Assembly (NCBI GenBank): GCA_001465115.1
Contig: CP013614.1
Span: 2,294,001-2,358,000 of the forward strand
Source of the DNA: Enterococcus silesiacus
GTDB lineage: Bacteria > Bacillota > Bacilli > Lactobacillales > Enterococcaceae
DNA: 64,000 nt
Direction of reading: 5' to 3'
Each line of letters begins with the position of its first letter. The first letter of the stretch is position 1. The position numbers and the translations under genes were made by a program. Shown piece by piece: positions 1 through 10,403 of this stretch. Below the pieces are notes generated by a model that saw only the letters and a list, made by a program, of their open reading frames with translations, was not told where the DNA came from and did not search any database.

Positions 1-611
1 GGATCATGCGTCACAATAATCAGCGTGATCCCTTTTTCTTTGTTCAAATCAAATAATAGCTGCTCGATTTTATCCCCTGTTGTCGAATCCAGATTTCCTG
101 TAGGTTCGTCTGCAAAAATAATTTTAGGGTTATTGACTAGAGCTCGCGCAATACACACACGTTGCTTTTGACCACCAGATAAGTTGTTAGCTTTATTGTT
201 GATTTTATCGTCTAATTCAACAGCTTTCAGTGCTTCAAGCGCCATTTCTTTACGTTTACTATTTGAAATACCACCGATTTTCAATGGCAACATAACATTA
301 TTTAAAACGGTATCTTTTGGGTTCATGAAAAATTGTTGGAAAACAAAACCGAATTGTTTGTTTCTCGTTTTATCCAACTCTTTTTTACTAATACTCGTTA
401 CATTTTGGTCATTTAATAAAATTTCTCCTGAAGTTGGTTGATCTAATAATGCTAAAATATGCATCAATGTCGATTTGCCTGATCCGCTTTTTCCAATGAT
501 CGCAACGGATTCTCCTTCTTCAATTTTCAGATCTACACCTTTTAATGCATCAAATTTTGATTCATTACGGCCATAACTTTTCTTTATATTTCTTGCTTCA
601 ATTACAGACAT
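1..611 (-). CDS. ABC transporter ATP-binding protein (MacB/LolD-type), 3' end outside window
   Basis: ATPase subunit of an ABC transporter of the class that works with FtsX-like permeases, either exporting peptides or lipids or sensing antibiotics. The 203 visible codons begin MSVIEARNIKKSYG. They contain Walker A GKSGSGKST (about residues 40-48), a Q-loop region FVFQQFF, the signature LSGGQKQR and Walker B IIFADEPTGNLDS, followed by the switch histidine in IIVTHDP at the window edge. The start at 611 is supported by GGAGGGG seven to eight bases upstream. Only about the last 20-40 residues are missing. No membrane partner is inside the window; it should lie to the left. The substrate cannot be told from this subunit. 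Confidence 0.9.
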   Translation of the reverse strand, partial: MSVIEARNIKKSYGRNESKFDALKGVDLKIEEGESVAIIGKSGSGKSTLMHILALLDQPTSGEILLNDQNVTSISKKELDKTRNKQFGFVFQQFFMNPKDTVLNNVMLPLKIGGISNSKRKEMALEALKAVELDDKINNKANNLSGGQKQRVCIARALVNNPKIIFADEPTGNLDSTTGDKIEQLLFDLNKEKGITLIIVTHD

Positions 612-867
612 GTTTTCCCCTCCACTAATTCTATCGCTTTATTCTGCATTTCTTCGTTATTTTACAAACCTAATTCCTCTTTTTCATGTGCTCCTTCCTG
701 CTTCTTTCTCTTACTATTTTGCGGTAATTCAGCGAACTTGTCATGGTACCTAAGACCTATATTTTACGGACTTAAGGTTGATAAAAAAACAACACCTATC
801 AGCTGTTAACGCTAACAAGCATTGTTTCTCAGTCTTTTTGATAACAAAAACAAATTGAACTATTCCC

Positions 868-1989
868 CTATTCCTTCATCAATAACAATATATCTAATGT
901 ACGCTGTACTGCTTTATATAAATTTGTTTTAGCTTCAATCATCGCTTCATCCAGTGTTGTTATATGATCAATGATTGGTACGATTACTGAAACCCCCTCT
1001 TCACTAAATCGTTTTTGATCGCCTTTAAAACTGCCTACAAATGCGATCACTGGTACATTGTATTTTTTTGCAATCCGTCCAATGCCAATCGGTACTTTCC
1101 CTTGAAGGCTCTGAACATCCATCTGCCCTTCGCCAGTAATGACTAAATCAGCTTGTTCGATCGCTTGTTCTAAGTCTGTTTGTTCTGAAATAAACTCAAA
1201 GCCAGAGTAAAAGACTCCTTTTAAAAATACCCTGATCGCAAAGCCAAGACCTCCAGCTGCACCATCTCCTGAAAAATCATCTTGAGCCCCACTTATTACT
1301 TTTTGATAATTCTTCATGCCATACTCATATTTGTCTACTTCATTTTCCGTTAAACCTTTTTGACGGCCAAACATGTGGACTGCACCTGAATCACCTAACA
1401 ATGGGCTCGCAACATCTGAAGCAATCAAAAATGTGATTTCTGCTAAACGTGATTCTAAATGTTCATCTGAAAAATGAGTGATTTGGCCTAAGCTGCTTCC
1501 TTTAGCTGGCAACAGTTGTCCAGCTTGATCAAAAAATTCAACCCCTAAAGCGCTCAATAAACCGATTCCGCCATCTACTGTCCCAGTTCCACCCAGCCCG
1601 ACAACGATTGTTTTAGCCCCTTGCTCCATGGCAGCCAAAATCAGCTCTCCAGTACCATAAGAGGACGTATTTAGTGGATGGGTCTTTTCCGTACCATCTA
1701 AATATTGAATGCCTGAAGCTGCAGCAGATTCGATCACAGCTAATTTTTGAGATTCAAACCAACCAAAATCGACTGTGACCAACTGTCCATCTAACGCCTT
1801 TATTTGTACAGGAATTTGCTGTCCGCCACTATTTTTTACGACAGCCGCCACGGTCCCTTCACCACCGTCTGCGATAGCTACTTCTTTCACAACATGCCCT
1901 TGTTTTGTAAAGACCTCTGCGACGATTTGATTCGCTTCAATACTAGACAGCGAGCCTTTCATTGAATCAATAGCTGTTACAATATTCAT
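868..1989 (-). CDS. glxK: glycerate kinase
   Basis: Phosphorylates D-glycerate with ATP, feeding lower glycolysis (type I GarK/GlxK family, usually about 370-380 residues; this one is 373). The N-terminus MNIVTAIDSMKGSLSS is the family hallmark. Glycine-rich segments ADGGEGTV (about 42-49), GLGGTGTVDGGIG (about 131-143) and the C-terminal VITGEGQMD (about 283-291) are conserved substrate and nucleotide sites. GGAGGG precedes the ATG. An extended -10 (TGG-TAAAAT, minus strand, near 2025-2030) could be its promoter. It stands alone between the ABC ATPase and kdpE. Whether the product is the 2- or 3-phosphate cannot be told from sequence. Confidence 0.92.
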   Translation of the reverse strand: MNIVTAIDSMKGSLSSIEANQIVAEVFTKQGHVVKEVAIADGGEGTVAAVVKNSGGQQIPVQIKALDGQLVTVDFGWFESQKLAVIESAAASGIQYLDGTEKTHPLNTSSYGTGELILAAMEQGAKTIVVGLGGTGTVDGGIGLLSALGVEFFDQAGQLLPAKGSSLGQITHFSDEHLESRLAEITFLIASDVASPLLGDSGAVHMFGRQKGLTENEVDKYEYGMKNYQKVISGAQDDFSGDGAAGGLGFAIRVFLKGVFYSGFEFISEQTDLEQAIEQADLVITGEGQMDVQSLQGKVPIGIGRIAKKYNVPVIAFVGSFKGDQKRFSEEGVSVIVPIIDHITTLDEAMIEAKTNLYKAVQRTLDILLLMKE

Positions 1990-2076
1990 CTTCTACCCTC
2001 CATCGTGCTACCTTGATACTGTCTATTTTACCATCCTTTGACTCTTAGTACGTACTATTACTGCTAGTGTTTCATC

Positions 2077-2122
2077 AAAAAAAGGACTAAGACATAACTC
2101 ATAAAGTTAAACCTCAGTCCTT
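2077..2122 (-). terminator. Rho-independent terminator after kdpE
   Basis: On the minus strand the arms AAGGACTGAG and CTTAGTCCTT (one G-T pair) form a 10-bp stem with a 26-base loop, followed by seven T. It lies 80 bases beyond the kdpE stop and closes the kdp operon. Confidence 0.85.
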
Positions 2123-2202
2123 AAAAATCCTAATACATAGTTAGCAGGGCTTCGCTTCGATCACGCGGAAATAAAGCTGTTATCCCCAACTTTTGATGCA
2201 TA

Positions 2203-2889
2203 CTATTTTTCCAGCATACGATACCCAATCCCGATTTCAGTTAGAATATATTCTGGTTCAACGGGATTATCTTCAATTTTCTTGCGTATATTCGACATAT
2301 TGACTCTAAGTGTTTGGCTTTCATTACTGTATGGTCCCCACACTTTTTGAGAGATATAGGTATGTGTTAGCACTTTGCCAATATTTTCACCAAGCACTTG
2401 GATGATCTTATATTCGTTTGGTGTTAGGTGGATCACTTGGCCTTGTTTACTGACTGTGTGATGCTCTATATCAATACATAAATCACCGTTATTGATCTTC
2501 TTCAGTTCACTTTGAGGACTGGAATTACTTGTAGCATGCCTCATGGCTGTCCTGATCCTGGCAAGTAATTCAGGTGTGCCAAATGGTTTTGTAATGTAAT
2601 CATCTGCTCCTAAATCAAGCGCTTCGACCTTATTATTTTCATGATCTCGCGCAGAAATAATAATAATCGATATCGCAGATGTTTCACGGATTTTTTTCAA
2701 CACTTCGATCCCATCTTGATCAGGCAAACCCAAATCAAGTAAAATCAAATCCATCGACCACATCCGAAATGTTGACAATCCCTCTAATGCTGAATGAGCC
2801 AAATGGATCGTATGCTTTTCTTTTTCTAAAACAGCGCCCATAAATTCAGCAATTACATCATCGTCTTCAATAATCAAAATCGTCGCCAT
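2203..2889 (-). CDS. kdpE: KdpE, response regulator of potassium uptake
   Basis: OmpR/PhoB-type response regulator that activates kdpFABC when potassium is low. It is 228 residues. The receiver domain (1-115) has the acidic pair in IIEDDD, the phosphoacceptor Asp in MDLILLDLGLPD, and the conserved Lys in DYITKPF. The C-terminal winged helix includes LTPNEYKIIQVL and the recognition region LRVNMSNIRKKIE. A longer reading frame exists upstream, but the ATG at 2889 is chosen because AAAGGAGT precedes it and the protein then begins MATILIIEDD, as in homologues. It starts four bases after the kdpD stop, so the two are translationally linked. Confidence 0.95.
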   Translation of the reverse strand: MATILIIEDDDVIAEFMGAVLEKEKHTIHLAHSALEGLSTFRMWSMDLILLDLGLPDQDGIEVLKKIRETSAISIIIISARDHENNKVEALDLGADDYITKPFGTPELLARIRTAMRHATSNSSPQSELKKINNGDLCIDIEHHTVSKQGQVIHLTPNEYKIIQVLGENIGKVLTHTYISQKVWGPYSNESQTLRVNMSNIRKKIEDNPVEPEYILTEIGIGYRMLEK

Positions 2890-2893
2890 TTTT

Positions 2894-5548
2894 TTACTCC
2901 TTTCGCTCCAGTGGTAAAGTGAATGTAAAAATTGCTCCTCCTTGGGGCCTATTCCCAGCATTTAGAGTGCCATCATGAGCCATGATGATCGTTTTGACAA
3001 TCGACAAGCCGATTCCCATACCACTCTTAGAATCAACTGGCGTACTCTGTTTGGTCATTCCACTAAACAATAGTTTGAGTTGCTCTGTGGTCAAGCCCTT
3101 CCCTTGGTCGGCTATTTCAAAAGTGATTTCTTTTTCATTTAAAGTGACCGTCACAAAAATGGGCGAGTCACTCTTTGAATGCCGGATCGCATTTTCCATC
3201 AAGTTAAACAACACCTGCTCGATCAAGATCGAATCCATCGGCACTAATACAAATTCCTCTGGTAAAGTTACGTTGATTTCACTCTTCGGATAGCTTTTTC
3301 TGATGCGTTGAATCGCTGTAGAAACTACTTCTTCTGCAGCTTCTTTGCTTTTAGCAACTTTCATGGTTTCTTCATTGATACGCGTGATTGATAATAAATT
3401 TTCCACCATGCGAATCAGCCAATCGGCATCCTCTTTGATGCCTGTAAGTAGTTTACGCTTGGTTTCATCTGGAAGTTTTGCAGTCTCACGATCATTTAAA
3501 ATCGTTTCAACAGAACCAGAAATTCCAGTCAAAGGTGTCCGCAAGTCATGAGAAATCGCCCGTAATAAATTCCCCCGCATCCGCTCTTTTTCACTTTCAA
3601 ATAAAATTTTCTGACGCTCTGATGTCAATTTATTTTGTTCGATGGCCAGAGAAAGTTGGGTGGAAATCAATTCTAAAAAGCTGATGATTTCATCTGTAAT
3701 TGGAGTTTCTTTGCTTTTTTCGATACCGATCACAGCTAATGTAACACCATTTGATAACACAGGTAAATAAAGAGCTTTCGCCCCCATCAACGTGTCTGTC
3801 CCATAGCCAGCCTCTTTTTGATTCACAAAAACCCAATTGGCAACAGCTAACTCTTCTAAGCTTCTTAGAGGTCCTTTAATGGGCGCTCCTGCTGGATTTT
3901 TTAATTCTGGTTCGCCATACAAAACCACTTCTCGATCCAACATATTGGATAAATATTCGGCCGTTGTCGACAAGATTTCTTTTTGGTCATGGGTCACTAG
4001 GTACTTTTTATTCAATTCATATAAAATTTCTAACTGATGTTCACGTTTCATAGCATAAAAAGCTTGTTTTTTGATTTGCATCATTAAATTACTGACTAAT
4101 AATGCTACCAAAAGCATAAAAATCAAGGTCACTGGATAGCCTTGTTTATAGACAGTCAGTGAATAAAGTGGCTCTACAAAGAACCAATTGAACATCAATA
4201 CGCTGACAATCGAGGCTAACGCTGCCCATAAATAACCTGTCGTTACCCGAGCCACCAGCAGCACAAACAAAATATAAATCAAAATCAAATTTTGATCCCC
4301 AATATGATAATAGGAACCTAGTTCAGATAGTAGTGTAGCGATGGCTAGTAGCCCTAGGGTCATGTAAAAATCTTTCCACGTAAAAATATTTTTTAAATTC
4401 TTTTTCTTAGTAGTATAGTTATTTAATAAATATTTAGATGATTGATAAGGGACTAAATGAATATCCACATCTGGAATAAAAGAAACGAGTTCATCTTCCA
4501 AATCGGGTCGATACAGACGGATAAAACGTGATCGCTTGATAATTTTACCCATTACTAGGTCTGTCACACCTCGCATTTTTACATACTGAATGATCGTTTC
4601 TCGCTGATTGTCACTTTCTAAGGTGACTACTTCACCACCAAGCTTTGTTGCCAGTTTGGAATTATCGGACTCTGAATGCTCAGACATATCTTCTAGGATT
4701 TCTAAGGCGATCCATTCAGTACCAAGCGCTTGGGCCAAACGAGCAGTCCAGCGTAAACATTTTTTTGTCATATCAGGATTTTTTTCATCAATGATCGTTA
4801 ATAATCTGGAATGGATCCCTGTATTCTTTTGTGTTTCTTGCTGATTGGTTGTATTGATATGATCTGACGCTTTGCGGATTGCTAAACCCCTTAGTAGCGT
4901 TAAATTGTCGGATTTAAAAAAATTAGCCATTGCTTTTTTAGCATTCTCTGAATGATAAATTTTTCCTTGTTTTAGCCGTTCCAATAATTCTTCTGTTTCA
5001 ATATCAACAACTTTTAATGAACTGATTTCAAAAAATGTATCTGGTACCGTTTCAGAAATATGAATGCCAGTGACTTGTTCCACCACATCATTTAGGCTTT
5101 CAATGTGTTGGACATTGACTGTTGTATATACATCAATACCAGCCTTTAGCAGTTCTTCAATATCTTGATATCTTTTTCTATTTCTAGCACCGATCGCATT
5201 TGTATGAGCGAGTTCGTCTACTAGAATAATATCTGCTTTTGCTTTTAAGGCAGCATCTACGTCAAATTCATTGATCGTGATCCCTTTATAGTTGTATTTT
5301 TTTGTTGGTAATGTGGGTAAACCTGCCACTAGAGCTTCTGTTTCAGGGCGAGCATGGGGCTCTACATAGCCCACCAAGACGGTTCTGCCTTCTGTCAATT
5401 GTTCATGGGCTTCTTTTAGCATGGCATAGGTTTTTCCTACACCTGCCGCATAACCGAAGAAAACCTTCAGTCGACCAGACCTCAGGCTTTGTTCGTTTTT
5501 CTTCCATTTTTCTAATAGCTGTTCTGGATCTAAGCGTTCATCTTCCAC
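2894..5548 (-). CDS. kdpD: KdpD, potassium sensor histidine kinase
   Basis: Membrane sensor kinase that phosphorylates KdpE; 884 residues, the full family length. The N-terminal cytoplasmic KdpD domain (about 25-235) has Walker A GYAAGVGKTYAML and the VDELAHTN segment. A universal-stress-protein-like domain follows, then four clustered transmembrane helices (about 395-490), a GAF-like region, the dimerisation histidine in SHDLRTPLTG, and the ATPase domain with NLMENAIRH, DQGKGL and GMGIGLSIVK. The start is GTG at 5548, with AAGGATGG eight bases upstream; an ATG nine bases earlier is out of frame and stops at once. It follows kdpC after 98 bases holding an imperfect stem-loop without a T-run, so readthrough is expected. 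Confidence 0.96.
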   Translation of the reverse strand: MEDERLDPEQLLEKWKKNEQSLRSGRLKVFFGYAAGVGKTYAMLKEAHEQLTEGRTVLVGYVEPHARPETEALVAGLPTLPTKKYNYKGITINEFDVDAALKAKADIILVDELAHTNAIGARNRKRYQDIEELLKAGIDVYTTVNVQHIESLNDVVEQVTGIHISETVPDTFFEISSLKVVDIETEELLERLKQGKIYHSENAKKAMANFFKSDNLTLLRGLAIRKASDHINTTNQQETQKNTGIHSRLLTIIDEKNPDMTKKCLRWTARLAQALGTEWIALEILEDMSEHSESDNSKLATKLGGEVVTLESDNQRETIIQYVKMRGVTDLVMGKIIKRSRFIRLYRPDLEDELVSFIPDVDIHLVPYQSSKYLLNNYTTKKKNLKNIFTWKDFYMTLGLLAIATLLSELGSYYHIGDQNLILIYILFVLLVARVTTGYLWAALASIVSVLMFNWFFVEPLYSLTVYKQGYPVTLIFMLLVALLVSNLMMQIKKQAFYAMKREHQLEILYELNKKYLVTHDQKEILSTTAEYLSNMLDREVVLYGEPELKNPAGAPIKGPLRSLEELAVANWVFVNQKEAGYGTDTLMGAKALYLPVLSNGVTLAVIGIEKSKETPITDEIISFLELISTQLSLAIEQNKLTSERQKILFESEKERMRGNLLRAISHDLRTPLTGISGSVETILNDRETAKLPDETKRKLLTGIKEDADWLIRMVENLLSITRINEETMKVAKSKEAAEEVVSTAIQRIRKSYPKSEINVTLPEEFVLVPMDSILIEQVLFNLMENAIRHSKSDSPIFVTVTLNEKEITFEIADQGKGLTTEQLKLLFSGMTKQSTPVDSKSGMGIGLSIVKTIIMAHDGTLNAGNRPQGGAIFTFTLPLERKE

Positions 5549-5646
5549 TTGTCATGCCATCCTTTATTCAGAGGTTGAAACAGAAGGGATTGCCTCCAAG
5601 CTATAGGCGCTTGAAATGGAGGGGCTTTTTCTTCTGATTCCACCAG

Positions 5647-6177
5647 TTATTCAGACTCATCTAATAATTGATTGACTCCTAATACGTTCACACGTTTTGA
5701 ATCAACTGGTCCGATTTTAAGTCCAGTGGTATTTTGTTTGATTATAGCACGGACTTGCGTGTTTTTCATATTTCTGGCAACTGCGATTCGCTCAACTTGA
5801 GTCATTGCGGCTTCTATTGAGATTTCAGGATCGACGCCACTTGCTGACGCTGTGACCAGATCGATGGGCACTTCTTTTGTGTCAGCCTTTTGTACTCGTT
5901 CTTTAACACGAGCTTGTTGTTCTTTGGAAACAGGTGATAACTGGCTGACCTGATCCGGGCGTCCGTGCAGGTATTTCTCTTCCGTAAAGGACTGGCCAAT
6001 CAATTTTGAGCCTAGGATAACGGTCTTATCAGCTTGTTGTTCTTTGATCAGACTACCATTAGCTTGGGCTGGAAATAGAACTTGTCCGACTGCTGTAACT
6101 GCTGCGGTGTATATCACACCGCAGAGCACAGTAAATAGTAAAATACTTTTTAGTGAAGCTATCATTATTTTTTTCAT
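5647..6177 (-). CDS. kdpC: KdpC, potassium-transporting ATPase subunit C
   Basis: Single-span subunit that stabilises the KdpFABC complex and aids nucleotide binding. The protein has 176 residues, slightly short for the family (about 185-200). One N-terminal transmembrane helix (about 8-30) precedes a soluble domain with the family motifs GSKLIGQSF, YLHGRPD and SASGVDPEIS. The last of these is the standard KdpC signature. AGAGGAC lies before the ATG. It is third in the operon, 75 bases after kdpB. Confidence 0.94.
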   Translation of the reverse strand: MKKIMIASLKSILLFTVLCGVIYTAAVTAVGQVLFPAQANGSLIKEQQADKTVILGSKLIGQSFTEEKYLHGRPDQVSQLSPVSKEQQARVKERVQKADTKEVPIDLVTASASGVDPEISIEAAMTQVERIAVARNMKNTQVRAIIKQNTTGLKIGPVDSKRVNVLGVNQLLDESE

Positions 6178-6252
6178 ATGTCCTCTTCTCCTATAAAAAA
6201 ATGAGCACCAATTTTTTCAATTTCGTATCTTGTTTACCTGTGAATCATTCTG

Positions 6253-8313
6253 TCAATACATAATGAAGGTCAAAACGATATCGATTAGTTTAATCGCGAT
6301 AAATGGTGCTATGACACCACCTAATCCATACACAAGTAAGTTGTGACTCAAAATTTTACTTGCTGGTTTTTCTTTATACGACACGCCTTTTAAGGCTAAA
6401 GGAATCAACGCTACGATAATAACAGCATTATAGATGATCGCTGATAAGATCGCTGTGGTCGGGTTCGTCAATTTCATGATGTTCAAGGCATCTAAAGCGG
6501 GATAAATACTGAAAAACAAGACTGGAATGATTGCAAAATATTTTGCAATATCATTGGCAATACTAAAGGTCGTCAAGGCGCCGCGTGTCATTAATAATTG
6601 TTTCCCTATTTTTACGATACTGATCAATTTGGTTGGGCTAGAATCTAGATCGATCATGTTCCCTGCTTCTTTTGCGGCTTGCGTTCCTGTATTCATGGCG
6701 ACAGCAACATCAGCTTGAGCTAATGCTGGCGCATCATTAGTACCATCACCTGTCATTGCGACTAAGTGTCCTTTTTCTTGATAGTCACGAATCAAACTCA
6801 TTTTATTTTCTGGGGTTGCTTCTGCTAGAAAATCATCAACGCCGGCTTCAGCCGCAATTGCGGCGGCTGTCATTGGGTTATCTCCTGTGATCATAATTGT
6901 TTTGATTCCCATTTTGCGCATATCTTCAAACTTTTCTTTCACACCATTTTTTACGATATCTTTTAAATAGATTACGCCAAAAACTTGGTTGTTTTTAACC
7001 ACAACTAGCGGTGTTCCGCCTTCATTAGCGACTCGTCGGACGATTACATCGCACTCTTCAGGATACTTATTGCCTTTTTCTTCTACATATTTTTTCATCG
7101 TATCAGCTGCGCCTTTACGGATTTCGTCCCCTTGGTAATTGATACCGCTCATCCGGGTTTTGGCTGTAAACTCGATAAATTCAACTTCAACATGATTTAA
7201 TTCACGGCCGCGGATATCAAATTTTTCTTTCGCTAAGATGACGATACTACGTCCTTCGGCTGTTTCATCCGCTAAAGAGGATAATTGCGCAGCATCTGCT
7301 AAATCAAATTCACTTACACCTGTGACTGGAATAAATTCGCTTGCGCGACGGTTACCTAACGTGATTGTTCCTGTCTTGTCTAATAATAGAATATCAACAT
7401 CACCAGCGGCTTCAATCGCACGTCCGCTCATAGCAATCACATTTTCTTTGTTTAAGCGGCTCATTCCAGCAATTCCAATAGAAGAAACCAACGCACCAAT
7501 GGTTGTTGGTGCTAAACAAACGAGTAAGGCGATGATCGTTGTTAAAGCTAAAGCAGAACCGTTACCAACTAACTCACTTGAAAACTTTGTGAATGGGAGT
7601 AAGGTTGCTGAAACGACTAGAAAAATGATTGTCAGCATAATCAAAATAATCTGTAGCCCAATTTCATTCGGTGTTTTTTTCCTTTCAGTTCCTTCAACCA
7701 TGGAAATCATTTTATCTAAAAAGGATTCACCATTTTCAGCGGTCACTTTAATCACTAAATAATCTGAAACAACGGTTGTGCCTCCCGTAACAGCACTGCG
7801 GTCACCACCAGATTCTCGAATCACCGGAGCCGATTCACCTGTGATAGCACTTTCGTCCACTGAAGCTGCGCCCTCGATCACGTCACCATCCATCGGAATT
7901 TGTTCGTTGACTACTACATAAACAAGGTCGCCTTTTTTCAATTCTGATGATTTGATTTGTGTGAATTTTTTTGCTTTCGCTTCTTCTATTGAAGCAACTT
8001 TATGCGCTATGACATCTTTTTTTGCTTGCTTTAAACTTTCCGCTTGTGCTTTTCCGCGACCTTCAGCAATCGCTTCAGCAAAGTTAGCGAATAAAATCGT
8101 CAGCCATAAAATAATCGCGATCGCTAAGATAAAAAATGGTTCCGTATCTGTATATCCAACGAATGTTAGAACATATAGGATCGTCGTTAAAATCGCACCT
8201 AGATAAACAACTAACATGACTGGATTTTTTATTTGAATGTTTGGGGCCAATTTTTTAAATGACGAGCGAACTGCATCAATATAAACATGGCGCTTACTTT
8301 GTGTATTTTTCAC
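6253..8313 (-). CDS. kdpB: KdpB, P-type ATPase subunit of potassium pump
   Basis: Catalytic subunit that couples ATP hydrolysis to high-affinity K+ import through KdpA. It is 686 residues, as expected. Seen in order: N-terminal transmembrane pair, actuator motif TGES (about 158-161), phosphorylation motif DKTGTIT (Asp about 314), nucleotide-domain residues, TGDNPMTA, and hinge motif [17 protein letters not shown], then four C-terminal helices. The start is GTG at 8313, supported by GAAGGGGAA. It begins 19 bases after the kdpA stop. The TGES serine that is phosphorylated as an inhibitory mark in E. coli KdpB is present. Confidence 0.97.
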   Translation of the reverse strand: MKNTQSKRHVYIDAVRSSFKKLAPNIQIKNPVMLVVYLGAILTTILYVLTFVGYTDTEPFFILAIAIILWLTILFANFAEAIAEGRGKAQAESLKQAKKDVIAHKVASIEEAKAKKFTQIKSSELKKGDLVYVVVNEQIPMDGDVIEGAASVDESAITGESAPVIRESGGDRSAVTGGTTVVSDYLVIKVTAENGESFLDKMISMVEGTERKKTPNEIGLQIILIMLTIIFLVVSATLLPFTKFSSELVGNGSALALTTIIALLVCLAPTTIGALVSSIGIAGMSRLNKENVIAMSGRAIEAAGDVDILLLDKTGTITLGNRRASEFIPVTGVSEFDLADAAQLSSLADETAEGRSIVILAKEKFDIRGRELNHVEVEFIEFTAKTRMSGINYQGDEIRKGAADTMKKYVEEKGNKYPEECDVIVRRVANEGGTPLVVVKNNQVFGVIYLKDIVKNGVKEKFEDMRKMGIKTIMITGDNPMTAAAIAAEAGVDDFLAEATPENKMSLIRDYQEKGHLVAMTGDGTNDAPALAQADVAVAMNTGTQAAKEAGNMIDLDSSPTKLISIVKIGKQLLMTRGALTTFSIANDIAKYFAIIPVLFFSIYPALDALNIMKLTNPTTAILSAIIYNAVIIVALIPLALKGVSYKEKPASKILSHNLLVYGLGGVIAPFIAIKLIDIVLTFIMY

Positions 8314-8332
8314 TTGTTTCCCCTTCTTTACC

Positions 8333-10015
8333 TTATTTTGTCATAAAGTGTTCTGCGATCGGTCCTAATGCCATAGATGGCAAGAAGCTTAATGCTCCGA
8401 TGACTAAAATCACAATGATCAACATCGTAACAAATGTTGCATTTGTCGTTGATAGTGTTCCTGATCCTGTTGCTACGATTTTCTTTTTCCCTAAATTGGA
8501 AGCCAAATAGATTACAGCCAACATCGGGATAAACCGAGAAAGAATCATAATGCTGCCTCCCAATATATTCAAGAATGTTGTATCTGTTGTCAGACCTGCA
8601 AAAGCACTTCCGTTATTGTTAGCTAGAGATGAAAACGCATAAAGAATCTCAGAAAAACCGTGCGGCCCTTGATTGTTTAGCCATGACATTGCTTGAGGGT
8701 TCAAAATAAACAACATCGTTCCGATTAAGGTCAGCAACAATGGTGTCAAGATCACCAGACAAGCCATTTTCATATCGAAAGGTTCAATTTTTTTCCCTAA
8801 ATATTCTGGCGTTCTTCCCACCAATAAACCAGCAATAAAGATAGCTAGCAAGATGAAAACGATCATCCCATAAAGTCCACTGCCAGCACCGCCAAAGATG
8901 ATTTCGCCCAACTGCATCAGGAACATTGGGATCAACCCGCCAAGTGGTGTAAAGCTATCCAGCATGGCATTAATGGAACCATTGGAAGCAGCTGTCGTGC
9001 TGACTGCCCAAAGAGCAGACCAACCAATGCCAAAACGTGTTTCTTTTCCTTCCAGATTCATTTGACCGATCACATGATTAAACTGAGGTCCATAATATTC
9101 ACTCAAAGTCACACCGATTAAGGCTGCAATCAAAAAGCCCAATGAAACGATCATGATTGTTCTGCCTTGTTTCCAGTCTTTCACGAATAGGCCGAAAGCT
9201 ACAATCAACGCTGCTGGAATGATGAGTATCGAAATATTTTCAATAAAGTTACTGATCAAATTAGGATTTTCAAAAGGATGAGCAGAGTTGGCGCCAAAAT
9301 AGCCACCACCATTGGTTCCTAATTGTTTGATCGCGACTTGACTAGCAACAGTTCCTAATGGTAAAAAGATTTTTTGCCCTAATTCTAAACTGGTCGTTTC
9401 AACAGAACCAGCAAATGTTTGAACAACGCCTTGAGAAATCAAGAGCAGAGAAACGGCAAAAGAAATCGGTAATAAAATATATAAAATAATTTTCGTTAAA
9501 TCTTGCCAAAAATTGCCAATCTGCTTCGTTGTCCGATTGGTAAAGCCACGAAGCAAAACAAACAACACGGCAATCCCAACAGCTGCTGATACAAAGTTTT
9601 GAACGGTTAGTCCAAAGGCTTGTGTAAAGATCGATAACGTATCTTCACCAGCATAAGCTTGCCAGTTGGTATTGGTAATAAAACTTGCTGCAGTATTAAA
9701 TGCTAATGAAAAGCTAGTGCCCGGTAGCTTTTCTGGATTTAATGGTAAAAAACCTTGTCCTAAAAGCATTGCCATCAAAAGAACAAACGAAAAGAAACTG
9801 AAAAACAAAACGCTTAAGCCATATTGCTTAGCAGTCATTTCTTTTTGGGCTGGCGTTCCTAGAAATTGATAGATCTTCGTTTCGATTGGGTTGATGATTT
9901 TTGTCAGGAACGTTTTTTGATTGGTCATCACTTTATGGATATAAAAACCGATTGGAACAGCTAAACCGATCAAGACGATGAAAAAGCTAGCTTGTTGGAT
10001 AATAATTGCACTCAC
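8333..10015 (-). CDS. kdpA: KdpA, potassium channel-like subunit
   Basis: Membrane subunit that selects and conducts K+, related to the SKT superfamily. The frame is open upstream to 10111, but the start is taken as GTG at 10015. That gives 560 residues, the normal family length, beginning VSAIIIQQ (Met-initiated), and overlaps the kdpF stop as GTGA. The longer version would add a charged tail translated from kdpF in another frame. About ten hydrophobic segments are visible, with four pore-loop regions such as [44 protein letters not shown] and [15 protein letters not shown], all typical selectivity-filter regions. Confidence 0.95.
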   Translation of the reverse strand: MSAIIIQQASFFIVLIGLAVPIGFYIHKVMTNQKTFLTKIINPIETKIYQFLGTPAQKEMTAKQYGLSVLFFSFFSFVLLMAMLLGQGFLPLNPEKLPGTSFSLAFNTAASFITNTNWQAYAGEDTLSIFTQAFGLTVQNFVSAAVGIAVLFVLLRGFTNRTTKQIGNFWQDLTKIILYILLPISFAVSLLLISQGVVQTFAGSVETTSLELGQKIFLPLGTVASQVAIKQLGTNGGGYFGANSAHPFENPNLISNFIENISILIIPAALIVAFGLFVKDWKQGRTIMIVSLGFLIAALIGVTLSEYYGPQFNHVIGQMNLEGKETRFGIGWSALWAVSTTAASNGSINAMLDSFTPLGGLIPMFLMQLGEIIFGGAGSGLYGMIVFILLAIFIAGLLVGRTPEYLGKKIEPFDMKMACLVILTPLLLTLIGTMLFILNPQAMSWLNNQGPHGFSEILYAFSSLANNNGSAFAGLTTDTTFLNILGGSIMILSRFIPMLAVIYLASNLGKKKIVATGSGTLSTTNATFVTMLIIVILVIGALSFLPSMALGPIAEHFMTK

Positions 10016-10092
10016 TGTTGATCCCCCCAAAATAGTTGGTAAAATAAATAAATAAGCAGTAGTCCTGCGATAATTCCCGTAATAATCGTCAT
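10012..10092 (-). CDS. kdpF: KdpF, small membrane subunit of the potassium pump
   Basis: A 26-residue hydrophobic peptide, MTIITGIIAGLLLIYLFYQL followed by FWGDQQ, matching the family in length, single helix and position just before kdpA. It lies in a different frame from kdpA. GGAGAGG stands seven to eight bases before its ATG. Its TGA overlaps the kdpA GTG by four bases, which implies coupled translation. In E. coli KdpF stabilises the KdpABC complex together with lipid. It is small enough to be missed by automatic callers. Confidence 0.93.
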   Translation of the reverse strand: MTIITGIIAGLLLIYLFYQLFWGDQQ

Positions 10093-10168
10093 CAAAATTC
10101 CTCTCCTTCATTTGATGAGATTAGCATATCAAATTTTATATAAAGATAGTGTTAAAGTTGGGGTTGGT

Positions 10169-10188
10169 TCTTTATACGATCTTTATAC
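10169..10188 (-). promoter_or_regulatory. probable KdpE operator (tandem repeat) upstream of kdpF
   Basis: Plus-strand TCTTTATAC occurs twice, at 10169-10177 and 10180-10188, with an exact 11-bp period, 77-96 bases upstream of the kdpF ATG. Tandem half-sites one helical turn apart are the usual target of OmpR-family dimers. The core TTTATAC also resembles the E. coli KdpE box. The assignment to KdpE is inference from position and motif. Confidence 0.65.
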
Positions 10189-10297
10189 TAGTAAGGGGTT
10201 TCAATTTGTCCCTGCTAGAACATCCGTAAAAAAATGAATTTACTCCGAATTTTAAGTATTTTATGTTGCTGTCGCACAACTGAATAGCAACATTAGC

Positions 10298-10335
10298 AAA
10301 AAAAGCCCCTGAAGAACCAAATTCTTCTGGGGCTT
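10298..10335 (-). terminator. Rho-independent terminator after gpx
   Basis: On the minus strand, AAGCCCCAGAAGAA pairs with TTCTTCAGGGGCTT around a 3-5-base loop with one mismatch, followed by seven T. It lies about 70 bases beyond the gpx stop. Confidence 0.9.
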
Positions 10336-10403
10336 ACTCTTTATGTTCTTTTTCAGGAATAAATTATACCATGAGCTGATTATTGATAGCTAAAAAAACT
10401 TTC

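Larger units (their letters stand above)
10093..10403. other. intergenic region between kdpF and gpx
   Basis: About 310 bases. It holds the kdpF ribosome site, an AT-rich presumed kdp promoter (no convincing -35/-10 pair picked), the tandem KdpE-like site at 10169-10188, about 100 bases with no recognised feature, and the gpx terminator at 10298-10335. The leader is too short for a ydaO-type c-di-AMP riboswitch and none was seen. Confidence 0.7.

Noticed and set aside
781-840. Terminator after glycerate kinase
   Set aside because: A T-run and a short palindrome (AACAGCTG type) exist, but no convincing stem directly before the T-run.
7238-7762. 174-codon plus-strand frame inside kdpB
   Set aside because: Antisense shadow of a highly conserved gene, no ribosome site and no recognisable domain.
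10016-10111. Upstream extension of kdpA starting MKERNFDDD
   Set aside because: It is kdpF DNA read in another frame; the GTG at 10015 gives the normal KdpA length and a coupled GTGA overlap.
10093-10200. c-di-AMP (ydaO) riboswitch before kdpF
   Set aside because: The leader is short and lacks the conserved multi-stem structure by eye.
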